In this document: positions 38,364 to 47,875 of the stretch, piece by piece
Layout of the letters: every line of letters begins with the position of its first letter
Numbering within the stretch: position 1 is the stretch's first letter
Source of the DNA: Pseudomonas syringae
GTDB lineage: Bacteria; Pseudomonadota; Gammaproteobacteria; Pseudomonadales; Pseudomonadaceae
Length of the DNA: 64,000 nt
Direction of reading: 5' to 3'
NCBI RefSeq assembly: GCF_023278085.1
Contig: NZ_CP066265.1
Coordinates: forward strand, 2,076,501 to 2,140,500
Made by a program: the position numbers and the translations under genes
The notes under the pieces: model-generated
The model's input: only the letters and a program-made list of their open reading frames with translations
Databases searched by the model: none
Told to the model about the DNA's origin: nothing

Positions 38364-38853
38364 TGCTGCCGCAATTAAAACAGCTGCCGCAAATAAGATT
38401 CGCGGCAGCACGTTTGCAGAAATATACTTCCCCACTACAGGCCACTGCCTGATTGCGAAGTTTGTTAAGAATAGTCCTACTGCACTTCAATTCATTGCTC
38501 ATGATCTTTCCTTCGCGCACCGCGCATAACGTGTCTCACGCTTTCTAAAGCACGCCTTGTGATTTCCATGGGAGCGGTAGCCATTGCAGATATCGCCCGA
38601 TCTGCCCCGACTCGCCAATGGTCATTGTTGCGAGCCAGAGCTGCCACCCGGGAGTGCTGACGCTGTTACCGCACATGAGCACCTGCCGGGTTCTGGTGAA
38701 GTGTTTTCCGCCTGCGCTGTGGGCGACGACCTGCCAAGCAGGAAGCCCTGCGCTTTTTACAGCTCGTATGGCTTGATCATCCGCAGGGCTTGCCCTGGAC
38801 CATGCCCGAGCGATCCTTGGTTGTAATTATGATCAAGGGCCCCAAAAAACAAT
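38364..38853. other. Gene-poor stretch upstream of the GntR gene
   Basis: About 490 bp with no supported gene; open frames here lack ribosome-binding sites and family likeness. Degenerate or recently acquired DNA is possible. Confidence 0.45.
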
Positions 38854-38882
38854 TTGACATATGTTATTTGTGATCACATATT
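38854..38882 (+). promoter_or_regulatory. Sigma-70 promoter with overlapping palindrome for the GntR operon
   Basis: TTGACA (38854-38859), a 17-bp spacer and CATATT (38877-38882) form a good -35/-10 pair. The palindrome TGTGATCACA (38869-38878) lies in the spacer and overlaps the -10, a natural site for autorepression by the GntR protein whose start is 35 bp downstream. Confidence 0.6.
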
Positions 38883-38916
38883 CGTTCCATAAGAACGCCA
38901 ATATGAGTCACTCCCT

Positions 38917-39639
38917 ATGACAGATCGTCCGATCCTCCTGCCAGCCATGCGTCAGGTTTCTCGCGATACCCTCCAGGATCAGGTGTACCGGCAGATTCGT
39001 GAAGCGCTGATGAGCGGGCGCTTTCAGCCGGGTCAGAAGCTGACGATCCGTGGTCTTGCCGAAGCTCTCGGTTCCAGCCCGATGCCTGTGCGCGAAGCAC
39101 TGAATCGTCTTAGCGCAGAGAACGCCTTCGAAGTCACCGAAACCGCCCGGCTGCGTGTGCCCATGATGACCCCGGAACGGCTGCGCGAGATTCGCGATGC
39201 GCGGGTGGCGCTGGAAGGGCTGTTGGCCGAGAAAGCCGTGATTCTGATCAACGACGCTGATCTTGCAGACATCAGCCAGCTCTGCGTGCAGATGCAGAAG
39301 GCTGCTGACAGCGTTGATGTAGCTCTCTATCTGTGGACCAACTTTGCCTTTCACCGACGCATTTACGCAGTCGCCAAGGCTGAGCTCATTGTTGCGGCAG
39401 TGGAAAATTTCTGGCTGCACATCGGCCCGTGTTTCGCGCTTGTAGCACCCGACAGGGCGCATCTTCAGCGTTCGATGGAAGCGCATAACCGTATCGTCGA
39501 GGCGCTGGCGGCGCGTGATGGGGCGGCGGCTCGTGCAGCTGTCACCGATGACATCATGCAGGCTGCCGACTCTCTGACGCGCCTGATCGCAAAGAGCGAC
39601 CGCTCCAGGTCGCGTGTCTCGGGAGTGAAAAAAGCATGA
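38917..39639 (+). CDS. GntR/FadR-family (FCD) transcriptional regulator
   Basis: 240 residues. N-terminal winged helix: LQDQVYRQIREALMSGRFQPGQ, LTIRGLAEALGSSPMPVREAL. The C-terminal all-helical FCD domain has metal-site-type residues (RDARVALEG, FHRRIYAVA, HNRIVEALAARD). It overlaps the SDR gene (ATGA) and should control this catabolic cluster. Confidence 0.9.
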   Translation: MTDRPILLPAMRQVSRDTLQDQVYRQIREALMSGRFQPGQKLTIRGLAEALGSSPMPVREALNRLSAENAFEVTETARLRVPMMTPERLREIRDARVALEGLLAEKAVILINDADLADISQLCVQMQKAADSVDVALYLWTNFAFHRRIYAVAKAELIVAAVENFWLHIGPCFALVAPDRAHLQRSMEAHNRIVEALAARDGAAARAAVTDDIMQAADSLTRLIAKSDRSRSRVSGVKKA

Positions 39640-40424
39640 GTGTTCTCAATCGGCTGATTCCCTATACAGGGCTGCGTGTCCTGATTTCCGGCGGTGCAGC
39701 CGGGATCGGGGAGGTGTTGGCGGCGGCTTACCTGGAAGCGGGGGCAAAGGTACATGTGTGCGATGTCAGCGAGGCGGCCATTGCGGCATTCCTCGATCGT
39801 CATCCAGGCAGTGTCGCGACCCATGCAGATGTCGCTGATCCGGCGCAGATCGAAGCGGTCTTCAGGGTGCAGCGCGAGCAATTCGGTGGTCTTGATGTGC
39901 TGATCAACAACGCTGGGATCGCCGGTCCGACGGCAGGCATCGATGCCATTAGTGAAGAAGAGTGGCAGCGCACCATCGACATCAATCTCACCGGGCAGTA
40001 CCGCTTCGCTCATCACGCTGTGCCGTTGCTCAAGGCCTCACCCAACGCACACCTGATCCATATCGCCTCGGTCGCCGGTCGCCTGGGCTATGCCTGGCGC
40101 ACCCCGTATGCCGCGACCAAATGGGCGATTGTCGGGTTGATGAAGTCTCTGGCGTCCGAGTTGGGTGAAAGTGATATCCGCGTCAATGCCTTGCTGCCCG
40201 GTATCGTCGAAGGCCCGCGCATGGACGGGGTGATTCGTGCCCGTGCTGAACAGATGAATGTGCCCGAAGCCGAGATGCGTGAGGAGTACCTGAAAAAGAT
40301 TTCGCTCAAGCGCATGGTCACTGCCGAGGACGTTGCCGCGATGGCGCTCTTTCTATGCTCGCCCGCTGCACGCAATGTCACGGGACAGGCTATCAGCGTG
40401 GATGGCAACGTCGAGTACCTCTGA
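39636..40424 (+). CDS. Short-chain dehydrogenase/reductase
   Basis: 262 residues. Rossmann motif LISGGAAGIGEVLAAAYLEAG, NNAGIAGP, catalytic Ser in HIASVAGRLG and Tyr-x-x-x-Lys in YAATKWAIV, C-terminal ITGQAISVDGN-type ending. NAD(P)-dependent oxidation of a hydroxy acid is inferred from its place between the regulator and a beta-keto acid cleavage enzyme. Confidence 0.9.
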   Translation: MSVLNRLIPYTGLRVLISGGAAGIGEVLAAAYLEAGAKVHVCDVSEAAIAAFLDRHPGSVATHADVADPAQIEAVFRVQREQFGGLDVLINNAGIAGPTAGIDAISEEEWQRTIDINLTGQYRFAHHAVPLLKASPNAHLIHIASVAGRLGYAWRTPYAATKWAIVGLMKSLASELGESDIRVNALLPGIVEGPRMDGVIRARAEQMNVPEAEMREEYLKKISLKRMVTAEDVAAMALFLCSPAARNVTGQAISVDGNVEYL

Positions 40425-40515
40425 GTACTTCGGCCCGATAGCACCCATGACCGGACAACGTCCGCGTCATGTTCCACATCAGACTTCTCGCCAAGAACAA
40501 GAACGGAGAATGCTC

Positions 40516-41448
40516 ATGCCCAGAAAACATCCGATCATCATCACCTGCGCCGTCACGGGTGCTATTCATACGCCCTCGATGTCGCCTCATTTGCCGGTCA
40601 CACCGCAGGAAATTGCCGATGCCGCCATCGGTGCCGCCGAAGCCGGTGCCTCGATTGTGCACCTGCATGCCCGCGATCCACGTGACGGACGGCCCAGTCA
40701 GGACGTTGATCTGTTTCGACAGTTTCTGCCGCAGATCAAGGCCAGGAGCGACGTGGTGATCAATATCACCACGGGCGGCGCGCCGACCATGGGCGTGGAA
40801 GAGCGCCTGCAACCGGTGGCGCAACTCAAGCCGGAACTCGCGTCGTTGAACATGGGCTCAATGAACTTCGGGCTGTACGAAATGCTTGATCGTTATACCG
40901 AATTCAAGCACGACTGGGAGAGGCCCTATCTGGCCGAGAGCGACGACCGGATTTTCCGCAACACCTTCCGCGACATCGCGCACATTCTCAATACCTGTGC
41001 CGAGAACCGCACGCGCTTTGAAATTGAATGCTACGACATCGGTCATCTGTACACCGCAGCGCACTTCCTGCAGCGCGGGTTGCTCAAGGCGCCGATTTTC
41101 ATCCAGTCGGTATTCGGTTTGCGCGGCGGTATCGGCGGGCACCCTGAAGACCTGGCACACATGCGCCGTACGGCTGACCGTCTGTTTGGCGATGCCTATC
41201 AGTGGTCGATCCTGGGTGCCGGTCGTAATCAGATTCCGCTGGGCACCATGGGCCTGTCGATGGGCAGTCATGTGCGGGTCGGCCTTGAGGATTCGCTGTG
41301 GGACGGACCGGGCAAGCTGGCGGCGTCCAATGCCGATCAGGTCAAGCGTATTCGCACTGTGATCGAAGCTTTGGGCGGGCGCGTGGCAACGCCGGACGAA
41401 GCGCGTGAAATGCTCGACCTGAAGGGCCAGGACAAGGTCGATTTCTAG
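40516..41448 (+). CDS. Beta-keto acid cleavage enzyme (BKACE, DUF849)
   Basis: 310 residues from the ATG at 40516 (GGAG seven bases upstream); an ATG at 40510 is too close to it. The zinc-binding HLHARDPRDGRPSQD, the substrate loop INITTGGAPTMG, and LNMGSMNFG followed by FEIECYDIGHL are diagnostic of BKACE enzymes. These condense a beta-keto acid with acetyl-CoA to give acetoacetate and a new CoA ester (Kce is the lysine-fermentation member). The substrate of this member is unknown. Confidence 0.9.
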   Translation: MPRKHPIIITCAVTGAIHTPSMSPHLPVTPQEIADAAIGAAEAGASIVHLHARDPRDGRPSQDVDLFRQFLPQIKARSDVVINITTGGAPTMGVEERLQPVAQLKPELASLNMGSMNFGLYEMLDRYTEFKHDWERPYLAESDDRIFRNTFRDIAHILNTCAENRTRFEIECYDIGHLYTAAHFLQRGLLKAPIFIQSVFGLRGGIGGHPEDLAHMRRTADRLFGDAYQWSILGAGRNQIPLGTMGLSMGSHVRVGLEDSLWDGPGKLAASNADQVKRIRTVIEALGGRVATPDEAREMLDLKGQDKVDF

Positions 41449-41495
41449 TCACCGTACAACGTGTCATCTCAATAACAACAAGACAGAGGTGAAAA

Positions 41496-42374
41496 ATGCG
41501 TATCGAAATCGTTGTCGACGTGAAGACCACGCTGGGCGAAGGTCCGGTCTGGGATGTCGAGCAACAGCGCCTGTACTGGATCGACAGTTTCGACGGCCGT
41601 GTCCTGCGTTGCACGGAAGACGGGCGCGAATTGCGCGCCTGGGATGTCGGCCAGAAAATCGGCTCCATGGCCTTGCGCAAGCACGGCGATGCGGCGCTTG
41701 TGGCGTTGCAGACCGGTATCTACAACCTTGACCTGCCGAGCGGCGATCTCGAGCTGATCGTCGACCCTGAACCCGGTTTGCCGAACAATCGCCTCAATGA
41801 CGGCAAGGTCGATCGGCAGGGCCGGTTCATCGTGGGTTCGATGGACACTCAGGAAGATCAGGCCAGCGCAAAGTTATATCGCCTTGACCCGGACCTGAGC
41901 CTGCACACCCTGGATGAAGGCATCATCGTGTCCAACGGCCCCTGCTGGAGCCCGGGTGGTGAAACCTTCTATTTCGCCGACACCTGGTCCGGGGAGATCT
42001 GGACCTATGACTACGACAACGCCAGCGGCGCAGTCGCCAACAGACGCACTTTTGCCAGCGTCGACACCTCCGCCGGCGGCGCGGCAGATGGCTGCACCGT
42101 GGATGCCGAGGGCTGTCTGTGGCAAGCGCTGGTCTATGCCGGAAAACTGGTGCGCTACACCCCGGACGGGCAGGTGGATCGCATCATCGACATGCCGGTG
42201 AAGAAGGTGACCAGCCTGACCTTCGGCGGGCCGAACCTGGACACACTGTTTGTCACCTCCATGGCCAGGCCGCCGTTGCCGCGCTTTCCGGAAGATGGCC
42301 AGCAGCGTGGTGCTCTGTTCGCCATCACCGGGCTGGGCGTGAAAGGCATCGCCGAGCGGCGCTTCGCCAGTTAA
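41496..42374 (+). CDS. SMP-30/gluconolactonase-family lactonase
   Basis: 292 residues. The six-bladed propeller motifs LGEGPVWDVEQQRLYWID, LNDGKVDRQGRFIVGSMD, SNGPCWSPGGETFYFADT and ADGCTVDAEGCLW carry the metal-binding Glu, Asn and Asp residues of the family. Probably opens a sugar-acid lactone that enters the adjacent pathway. Cytoplasmic; no signal peptide. Confidence 0.9.
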   Translation: MRIEIVVDVKTTLGEGPVWDVEQQRLYWIDSFDGRVLRCTEDGRELRAWDVGQKIGSMALRKHGDAALVALQTGIYNLDLPSGDLELIVDPEPGLPNNRLNDGKVDRQGRFIVGSMDTQEDQASAKLYRLDPDLSLHTLDEGIIVSNGPCWSPGGETFYFADTWSGEIWTYDYDNASGAVANRRTFASVDTSAGGAADGCTVDAEGCLWQALVYAGKLVRYTPDGQVDRIIDMPVKKVTSLTFGGPNLDTLFVTSMARPPLPRFPEDGQQRGALFAITGLGVKGIAERRFAS

Positions 42375-42460
42375 CCCGTCAACAGCAGGCTGAACCTGAA
42401 CGTTAAGGACGACCGGACTCTTTCTTGCCAGGGCGTGTGCAACACGCCTGGAGATTTCCC

Positions 42461-43783
42461 ATGCCAAATAACAAGAATGCATCGTTGGGCAAGATTCATC
42501 GTTTCTCGTGGGTGTCGTTGTTGGTCTGCTGGATGATCTGGATTCTGAATGCCTATGATCGCGAGATCGTCTTGCGCCTGGGCCCGACGATTTCCAAGCA
42601 TTTCGAATTGTCTGCGGACCAGTGGGGGACGGTGGCGACGGTCGTCATGCTGGCGCTGGCCGTTCTCGATATTCCCGGCTCTGTCTGGAGCGATCGCTAT
42701 GGCGGTGGCTGGAAGCGGGCGCGCTTTCAGGTGCCGTTGGTGCTGGGTTACACCGCGCTGTCGTTTCTGTCGGGCTTCAAGGCATTGAGTGGCAGCCTGG
42801 CCAGTTTCATCGCCTTGCGCGTCGGGGTGAATCTGGGCGCTGGCTGGGGCGAACCGGTCGGGGTCAGCAACACCGCCGAATGGTGGCCTGTAGAGCGTCG
42901 CGGTTTTGCCCTGGGCGCACACCACACCGGCTACCCGATCGGCGCGATGCTCAGCGGCATTGTCGCCAGCTTCGTGATCAGCACCTACGGTGAAGAAAAC
43001 TGGCGTTATGTGTTCTTCTTCGCCTTCGTGGTGGCGCTGCCGCTGATGATCTTCTGGGCGCGCTATTCGACGGCCGAGCGCATCACCAAGCTGTACGTGG
43101 ACATCGCCGCCAAAGGCATGACCCCGCCAGACAGCACGCCCTCGACCAACGTCAAAGGCCAGGTCTGGAAGACGGTGAAGGCAACACTACGCAACCGCAA
43201 TATCGCGCTGACTGCGGGCAACACGATGCTCACGCAAGTGGTGTACATGGGCGTCAACATCGTCCTGCCTGCTTACCTGTACAACATCCTCAACCTGTCG
43301 CTGGCCGAATCTGCAGGCATGAGCGTGGTGTTCACGCTGACCGGCATTTTGGGGCAACTGATCTGGCCTTCGCTGTCGGACATCATCGGCCGGCGCATCA
43401 CATTGATCATCTGCGGCATATGGATGGCGGTCAGTGTCGGGGCTTTTTACTTCGCCAACACCATCCTGATCGTCATCGCCGTGCAGTTGCTGTTCGGTCT
43501 GGTCGCCAATGCCGTCTGGCCCATCTACTACGCGGTCGCGTCCGACTCTGCACAGCCCTCTGCGACGTCTACAGCCAATGGCATCATCACCACGGCGATG
43601 TTCATCGGCGGCGGCATTGCCCCGGTATTGATGGGCACCCTGATTTCCATGGGCGGCGGGTGGACCAGCCTCAGTGGCTACACCGTGTGCTTTTTTGTGA
43701 TGGCGGGGTGTGCGCTGGGCGGGGCGTTTCTGCAGCTGTTTTCCCACCGTCCCGCAGTATTGGCGGTGCAGGGGAGCGTGTGA
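42461..43783 (+). CDS. MFS transporter of the BKACE cluster
   Basis: 440 residues from the ATG at 42461 (GGAG upstream), twelve hydrophobic segments. The N-terminal LVCWMIWILNAYDREIVLRLGP, the loop VWSDRYGGGWKRARF and the second-half DIIGRRITLII are MFS motifs. Last gene of the cluster; likely imports its substrate. Which branch it belongs to is not clear to me. Confidence 0.87.
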   Translation: MPNNKNASLGKIHRFSWVSLLVCWMIWILNAYDREIVLRLGPTISKHFELSADQWGTVATVVMLALAVLDIPGSVWSDRYGGGWKRARFQVPLVLGYTALSFLSGFKALSGSLASFIALRVGVNLGAGWGEPVGVSNTAEWWPVERRGFALGAHHTGYPIGAMLSGIVASFVISTYGEENWRYVFFFAFVVALPLMIFWARYSTAERITKLYVDIAAKGMTPPDSTPSTNVKGQVWKTVKATLRNRNIALTAGNTMLTQVVYMGVNIVLPAYLYNILNLSLAESAGMSVVFTLTGILGQLIWPSLSDIIGRRITLIICGIWMAVSVGAFYFANTILIVIAVQLLFGLVANAVWPIYYAVASDSAQPSATSTANGIITTAMFIGGGIAPVLMGTLISMGGGWTSLSGYTVCFFVMAGCALGGAFLQLFSHRPAVLAVQGSV

Positions 43784-43968
43784 TGCCGGCATTCTGTAAT
43801 GTGCCCAAGGGCATAATTGTCGCTTTACCACGCAGGATTTTATGCTGTGCCTTGAAGGTAATAGCTTCCTGCAAGCCATTACCCGTGTTTAGAATGCTTA
43901 GAGCATTGCCACACTAATGAATGATGTTAGACACAGAAAGCCCACACCCTAAACAGCAAGGATACCTC

Positions 43969-45501
43969 ATGGACTCGAACAATCTTCTACACGGATTTTT
44001 TATCGCTGGCACGGTGACCGGCTTGAGCATGCTTGCTTCACTCAGTCATGCCGATACGGCTTTTAATCCGGCGACTACTTCTGTTCAGATGTTTCACTGG
44101 CACTGGAATGATTTGGCTAAAGAATGTTCAAGCGCAATAGGGCCCATAGGTTACGGGGCGGTACAAATATCTCCGCCTCAGGCGTCCAAGGTGGCGGGGC
44201 ACTGGTGGGATATTTACCAGCCGGTGAACTTTAGTTCATTAGACAGCCGCATGGGTACAGAGTCAGAGTTAAAGAACATGATCAGCGCCTGTCACGCTGC
44301 CAAGGTCAGGGTCTATGCAGATATCGTGGTGAACCAGGTAGCAGGGGATTCGAGTGCAACCTTTAAAAGTACCGATGGTTCTGAATGGGATTCCCGGTCA
44401 TTGGCCTACCCGCAGTTTAGCCAGAATGACTTCCACAGCCTGTGTTATATAGAGCCCGCTGATTATCAGAATAATGCAGCAAAGGTAAGAGACTGCAGGC
44501 TCAACAACCTTCCCGACTTGAATCAGTCCAGCAGCTATGTACAGGGCGTGGCGGCGAACTACATGAAGAAGTTACTGTCGCTCGGGGTCGACGGGTTCCG
44601 ACTGGATGCAGCGAAACATCAAAACTCCGACGACATAAACAAGATTCTGGCAGCAGTGAAAACAGCCTATCCGCTGACGATTTCCGGAGAAAAAATCTGG
44701 GTCACGCAGGAAATAATTCCCGATGGCAGCTCCAGTCGCTCGGATTACTACAAGAACGGGACGGTGAATGAGTTCAATTACACCACGGCCCTTCTTAAAG
44801 CCTTTCGGCAAAAAGACGGATTTAACCTGGCATCCATTCCAGCGATGATCGGAATATTCGGAAACTGGGGCGGGTCTTTTCGCTTGATGCCGCCAGAGAG
44901 ATCTACGGTGTTCGTTAATAATTGGGACACAGAGCGAAATTCTGAAACATCCTTGAATGCCAGTAATCAGGCGTATAACGACAGGTACAATTCCAGACGC
45001 TATGACCTCGCTAACGTGTTCATGTTGGCGTTGCCCTATGGTGAGGCTCAGGTTCATTCGGGATTCAATTTCAGTGATCCTGAAGCGGATGCCCCTTCAG
45101 CAAGCCCATTAGACGCAAGCGGCAATCCCGATAACCGCTCAGGGTGGGACTTTATACACCGAGCGAATGCAATTGCGAGCATGGTAAGGTTTCGCAGTGC
45201 CACTGACGGGCAGGACGTCAATAACTGGGTTACGGGTTCAGGCAATCAGATTGCGTTCAGCAGAGGTGATGCCGGGTTCGTCGCCCTGAATAACAGTGCC
45301 TCTGCATGGCTAAGGACGTTTAATACAGGGCTTCCAGAAGGTATTTATTGCGATGTCATAACAAAAACATTCTCCACCCCCAACGAAATGTGCACGAATA
45401 AAGTTGCTGTTGACGGGAAGGGGAATGCAAGCCTGACGGTGCCGGGTGACAGTGGAAGCGTTGTGCCGGCAATTGCTATTTATTCAGGGTCTAAACTATA
45501 G
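43969..45501 (+). CDS. Secreted alpha-amylase, GH13 of the actinobacterial/animal type
   Basis: 510 residues from the ATG at 43969 (AAGGA six bases upstream). Signal peptide ending near SHADTA. The barrel shows GAVQISPP, ADIVVNQ (region I, usual His replaced by Gln), GFRLDAAKH with the nucleophile Asp, VTQEI with the acid Glu, and VFVNNWDTERN (region IV, Trp where many amylases have His), then ANVFMLALPYG and a C-terminal beta domain (YCDVITKTF). Likeness to Streptomyces amylases is from memory. Base composition is more A+T-rich than the neighbours, consistent with transfer. No starch-binding module. Confidence 0.88.
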   Translation: MDSNNLLHGFFIAGTVTGLSMLASLSHADTAFNPATTSVQMFHWHWNDLAKECSSAIGPIGYGAVQISPPQASKVAGHWWDIYQPVNFSSLDSRMGTESELKNMISACHAAKVRVYADIVVNQVAGDSSATFKSTDGSEWDSRSLAYPQFSQNDFHSLCYIEPADYQNNAAKVRDCRLNNLPDLNQSSSYVQGVAANYMKKLLSLGVDGFRLDAAKHQNSDDINKILAAVKTAYPLTISGEKIWVTQEIIPDGSSSRSDYYKNGTVNEFNYTTALLKAFRQKDGFNLASIPAMIGIFGNWGGSFRLMPPERSTVFVNNWDTERNSETSLNASNQAYNDRYNSRRYDLANVFMLALPYGEAQVHSGFNFSDPEADAPSASPLDASGNPDNRSGWDFIHRANAIASMVRFRSATDGQDVNNWVTGSGNQIAFSRGDAGFVALNNSASAWLRTFNTGLPEGIYCDVITKTFSTPNEMCTNKVAVDGKGNASLTVPGDSGSVVPAIAIYSGSKL

Positions 45502-45511
45502 CGAGATCAGG

Positions 45512-45536
45512 ATAAGCGTCACAGGCGACGCTTATT
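45512..45536 (+). terminator. Hairpin after the amylase gene
   Basis: ATAAGCGTC-acaggc-GACGCTTAT, a 9-bp perfect stem 11 bp after the amylase stop; only a weak T run follows. Confidence 0.6.
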
Positions 45537-46016
45537 CTGCTACCCGACTGCGCCTCCCTTACATCCACGACTACTCAGTAAAAACGTATCGCCTCGCCCC
45601 TGAGTGGGTCGTGGCGTAAGGCATGCCCGTCGCGCAGTTATCACTCTGGGGCGAGCGAGCTCCTCCAAAAAGGCCCCGGCCAATGGGGGGCTCGCACAGC
45701 GCCTCTTCCATCGCCGGTCGTTCATCGAAACCGCTTCTGCAGCACATGGATGCGCAGCATGGTTTCCAACGGTCATGGCACACGTCTGCCGCCGGCTACC
45801 AGTGAAAGGCTTTAATTGCGCCATTCCGGGTGTCGCAAACGGAATATGCCCTGAATAAGCTAGACAATAAATTGACGTATAGGCCTGTCAAATTATTGGG
45901 CTTTTATGTTTTCCAGCCTTTGAAATGCCGAGTGTAATAAAATATTTTTGTTTAATTTTATCAATGGCTTAGCCTTGATTAGAGCTTTTATTCAGTGCCG
46001 GGAAAAATGGGATCCC
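45537..46016. other. Non-coding stretch between amylase and chemoreceptor genes
   Basis: About 480 bp without a supported gene. The right half (45850-46000) is very A+T-rich. Short open frames on both strands lack start signals and family likeness. Confidence 0.5.
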
Positions 46017-46043
46017 TAAAGTTATCGAGCAGGCGGGCGACAT
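46017..46043 (+). promoter_or_regulatory. Candidate FliA (sigma-28) promoter of the chemoreceptor gene
   Basis: TAAAGTTA, an 11-bp spacer and GGCGACAT resemble the flagellar consensus TAAAGTTT-N11-GCCGATAA (the -10 matches at five of eight positions). It lies about 110 bp upstream of the gene. Confidence 0.4.
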
Positions 46044-46150
46044 GAGTGGTATCTCAATGACATCATTCATTTGAAGTGGTTCAAAGCATTTCTGCGAGTG
46101 ATAGCGCCCATCATGCAAGCCACGGAACGGCTATGTTCAGGATCGACATC

Positions 46151-47773
46151 ATGTTCAGCAAACTCAGCATCTCGCAAAAGCTCTATTTCAGCTTTGTCGC
46201 GATTGTCATACTTATCGCCGTACTGGTAGCGAGTGCCTACCGAGGCTTTGAGCAGGTCGAAGAAGCTACCAACAGCAACGTTCACACTTATCAAGTGCTG
46301 AGTGATGCGCAGTTGGCGCTTGAGCAACTGATCAATATCGAGACGGGTATGCGGGGGTTTGTCATTGCCTCGAAAGATGCGTTTCTTGAGCCGCTGGTAG
46401 CGGGTCAGAAGCGGTTTACCGAAGAACTTGATTCGCTCAGGCGCCTGACGGCGGACAATGCCGAACAACAACGTCGCCTGGCCGCGCTGGGGGAGACCCA
46501 GAAGCGATGGATTGATGAAGACATCAACCCGATTATCGCCCTGCGTCGTGATTTGACTGCGCGCAACATGCCGGATGACGAATTGGACGCGCGTATCACA
46601 TCGGGTGCCGACAAGGCCAAGATGGACAGCATGCGCGCCATTCTGAGTGAAATCAGCGCTACCGAGAACAAGCTGCTGGTGATAAGAAACAAGAACATGG
46701 TAGACGCCAAGCATCTGGCTATCATGATCCTGATCTGTGGCGGCCTGGCGGCTGCTGTTCTTTCGGCGATCCTGGCCACGGTACTGGGGCGCAGCACCAC
46801 GGCACGCTTGCAAGTGGCGATCGATGCAGCAACGGCCATCGCCAATGGCAAGCTGGACACCGTAATCGACACCAGCAGCCATGACGAACTGCCGAAAGCG
46901 TTCGACCGCATGCAGAATCGCTTGCGCGAAATGATTCAACAGATCAGTCAGGCCGCCAACCAACTGGTACTCGCCGTACAACAGATTTCCGGTGCATCCG
47001 AGCAGCTTTCCGGGGCCATTCAGGAGCAATCTACCGCTGCTTCGGCGATGGCGGCGACTATCGAGGAACTGACGGTCAGCATTCACCACGTTTCTGAAAA
47101 CGCTGACGAGGCCCACCAGATTGCCAGCCGGTCGGGTGATCAGTCCAAGGAAGGTGCTCTGGTTATCGAAAACACCTTGTCCAGCATGAACGGCATCGCC
47201 AAGACTGTGCAGCATTCGTCTGCGCAGGTTGCTGACCTGGGCCAGCACTCGGAACACATCTCGTCGATTATCAGCGTGATTCAGGGTATCGCCGACCAGA
47301 CCAACCTGTTGGCGCTCAACGCGGCCATCGAAGCGGCACGTGCCGGTGAACAAGGGCGCGGTTTTGCGGTGGTGGCCGACGAGGTGCGTCTGCTGGCGCA
47401 GAACACCGGCAAGTCGACCAAAGAGATCGCCGGCATGATCGAGAAAATCCAGGCCGGTGTGCGTGAGACGGTCGACAGCATGCGCAGCGGTGTTCTGGAA
47501 GTGAACAACGGTGTGGAAATGGCCAGCACTGCCGGCAGTGCGATCATCGAAATCCGTGACAGCTCGAACAAGGTGCTCCAGGTGGTCGATCAGATCTCCT
47601 TTGCACTGCGCGAACAAACTGCCGCCAGTCAGGATGTTGCGCGCAACGTCGAGCGGTCTGCGCAAATGGCAGAGCAGAACAACATGTCGGTTCAGGAATT
47701 GCTCAAGACCAGCGGCGGGTTGAAAGCGCTGGCGACCAGTCTGCAGCAGGAAGTGAGCAAGTTTCAGATCTGA
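46151..47773 (+). CDS. Methyl-accepting chemotaxis protein with CHASE3-like sensor
   Basis: 540 residues from the ATG at 46151; ATGs at 46133 and 46076 are in frame and possible. TM1 ~12-32, a periplasmic helical sensor with [22 protein letters not shown] (CHASE3-like), TM2 ~193-212, HAMP ([22 protein letters not shown]), then the methylation and signalling helices with the conserved hairpin [20 protein letters not shown]. The ligand cannot be predicted. The C-terminus has no CheR-binding pentapeptide. Confidence 0.93.
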   Translation: MFSKLSISQKLYFSFVAIVILIAVLVASAYRGFEQVEEATNSNVHTYQVLSDAQLALEQLINIETGMRGFVIASKDAFLEPLVAGQKRFTEELDSLRRLTADNAEQQRRLAALGETQKRWIDEDINPIIALRRDLTARNMPDDELDARITSGADKAKMDSMRAILSEISATENKLLVIRNKNMVDAKHLAIMILICGGLAAAVLSAILATVLGRSTTARLQVAIDAATAIANGKLDTVIDTSSHDELPKAFDRMQNRLREMIQQISQAANQLVLAVQQISGASEQLSGAIQEQSTAASAMAATIEELTVSIHHVSENADEAHQIASRSGDQSKEGALVIENTLSSMNGIAKTVQHSSAQVADLGQHSEHISSIISVIQGIADQTNLLALNAAIEAARAGEQGRGFAVVADEVRLLAQNTGKSTKEIAGMIEKIQAGVRETVDSMRSGVLEVNNGVEMASTAGSAIIEIRDSSNKVLQVVDQISFALREQTAASQDVARNVERSAQMAEQNNMSVQELLKTSGGLKALATSLQQEVSKFQI

Positions 47774-47818
47774 GACTGTTCAGAAGGCGGACCTGTGAAA
47801 GGGTCCGCTGCATCAAAG

Positions 47819-47862
47819 ACGCCCGGATCAGCCATCGAACAGCGGTTGATACCGGGCGTTTT
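47819..47862. terminator. Terminator between chemoreceptor and arsR-like gene
   Basis: ACGCCCGG (47819-47826) pairs with CCGGGCGT (47852-47859), followed by TTT, around a 25-nt loop. Another stem, GCGGACC-tgtgaaa-GGGTCCGC, precedes it without a T run. Confidence 0.55.
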
Positions 47863-47875
47863 GGTCTCTGCTGCC

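Noticed and set aside
38326..38826. Two open frames (38326-38529 and 38584-38826) as small genes
   Set aside because: No ribosome-binding sites, the first overlaps the secreted-protein gene in another frame, and neither resembles a known protein.
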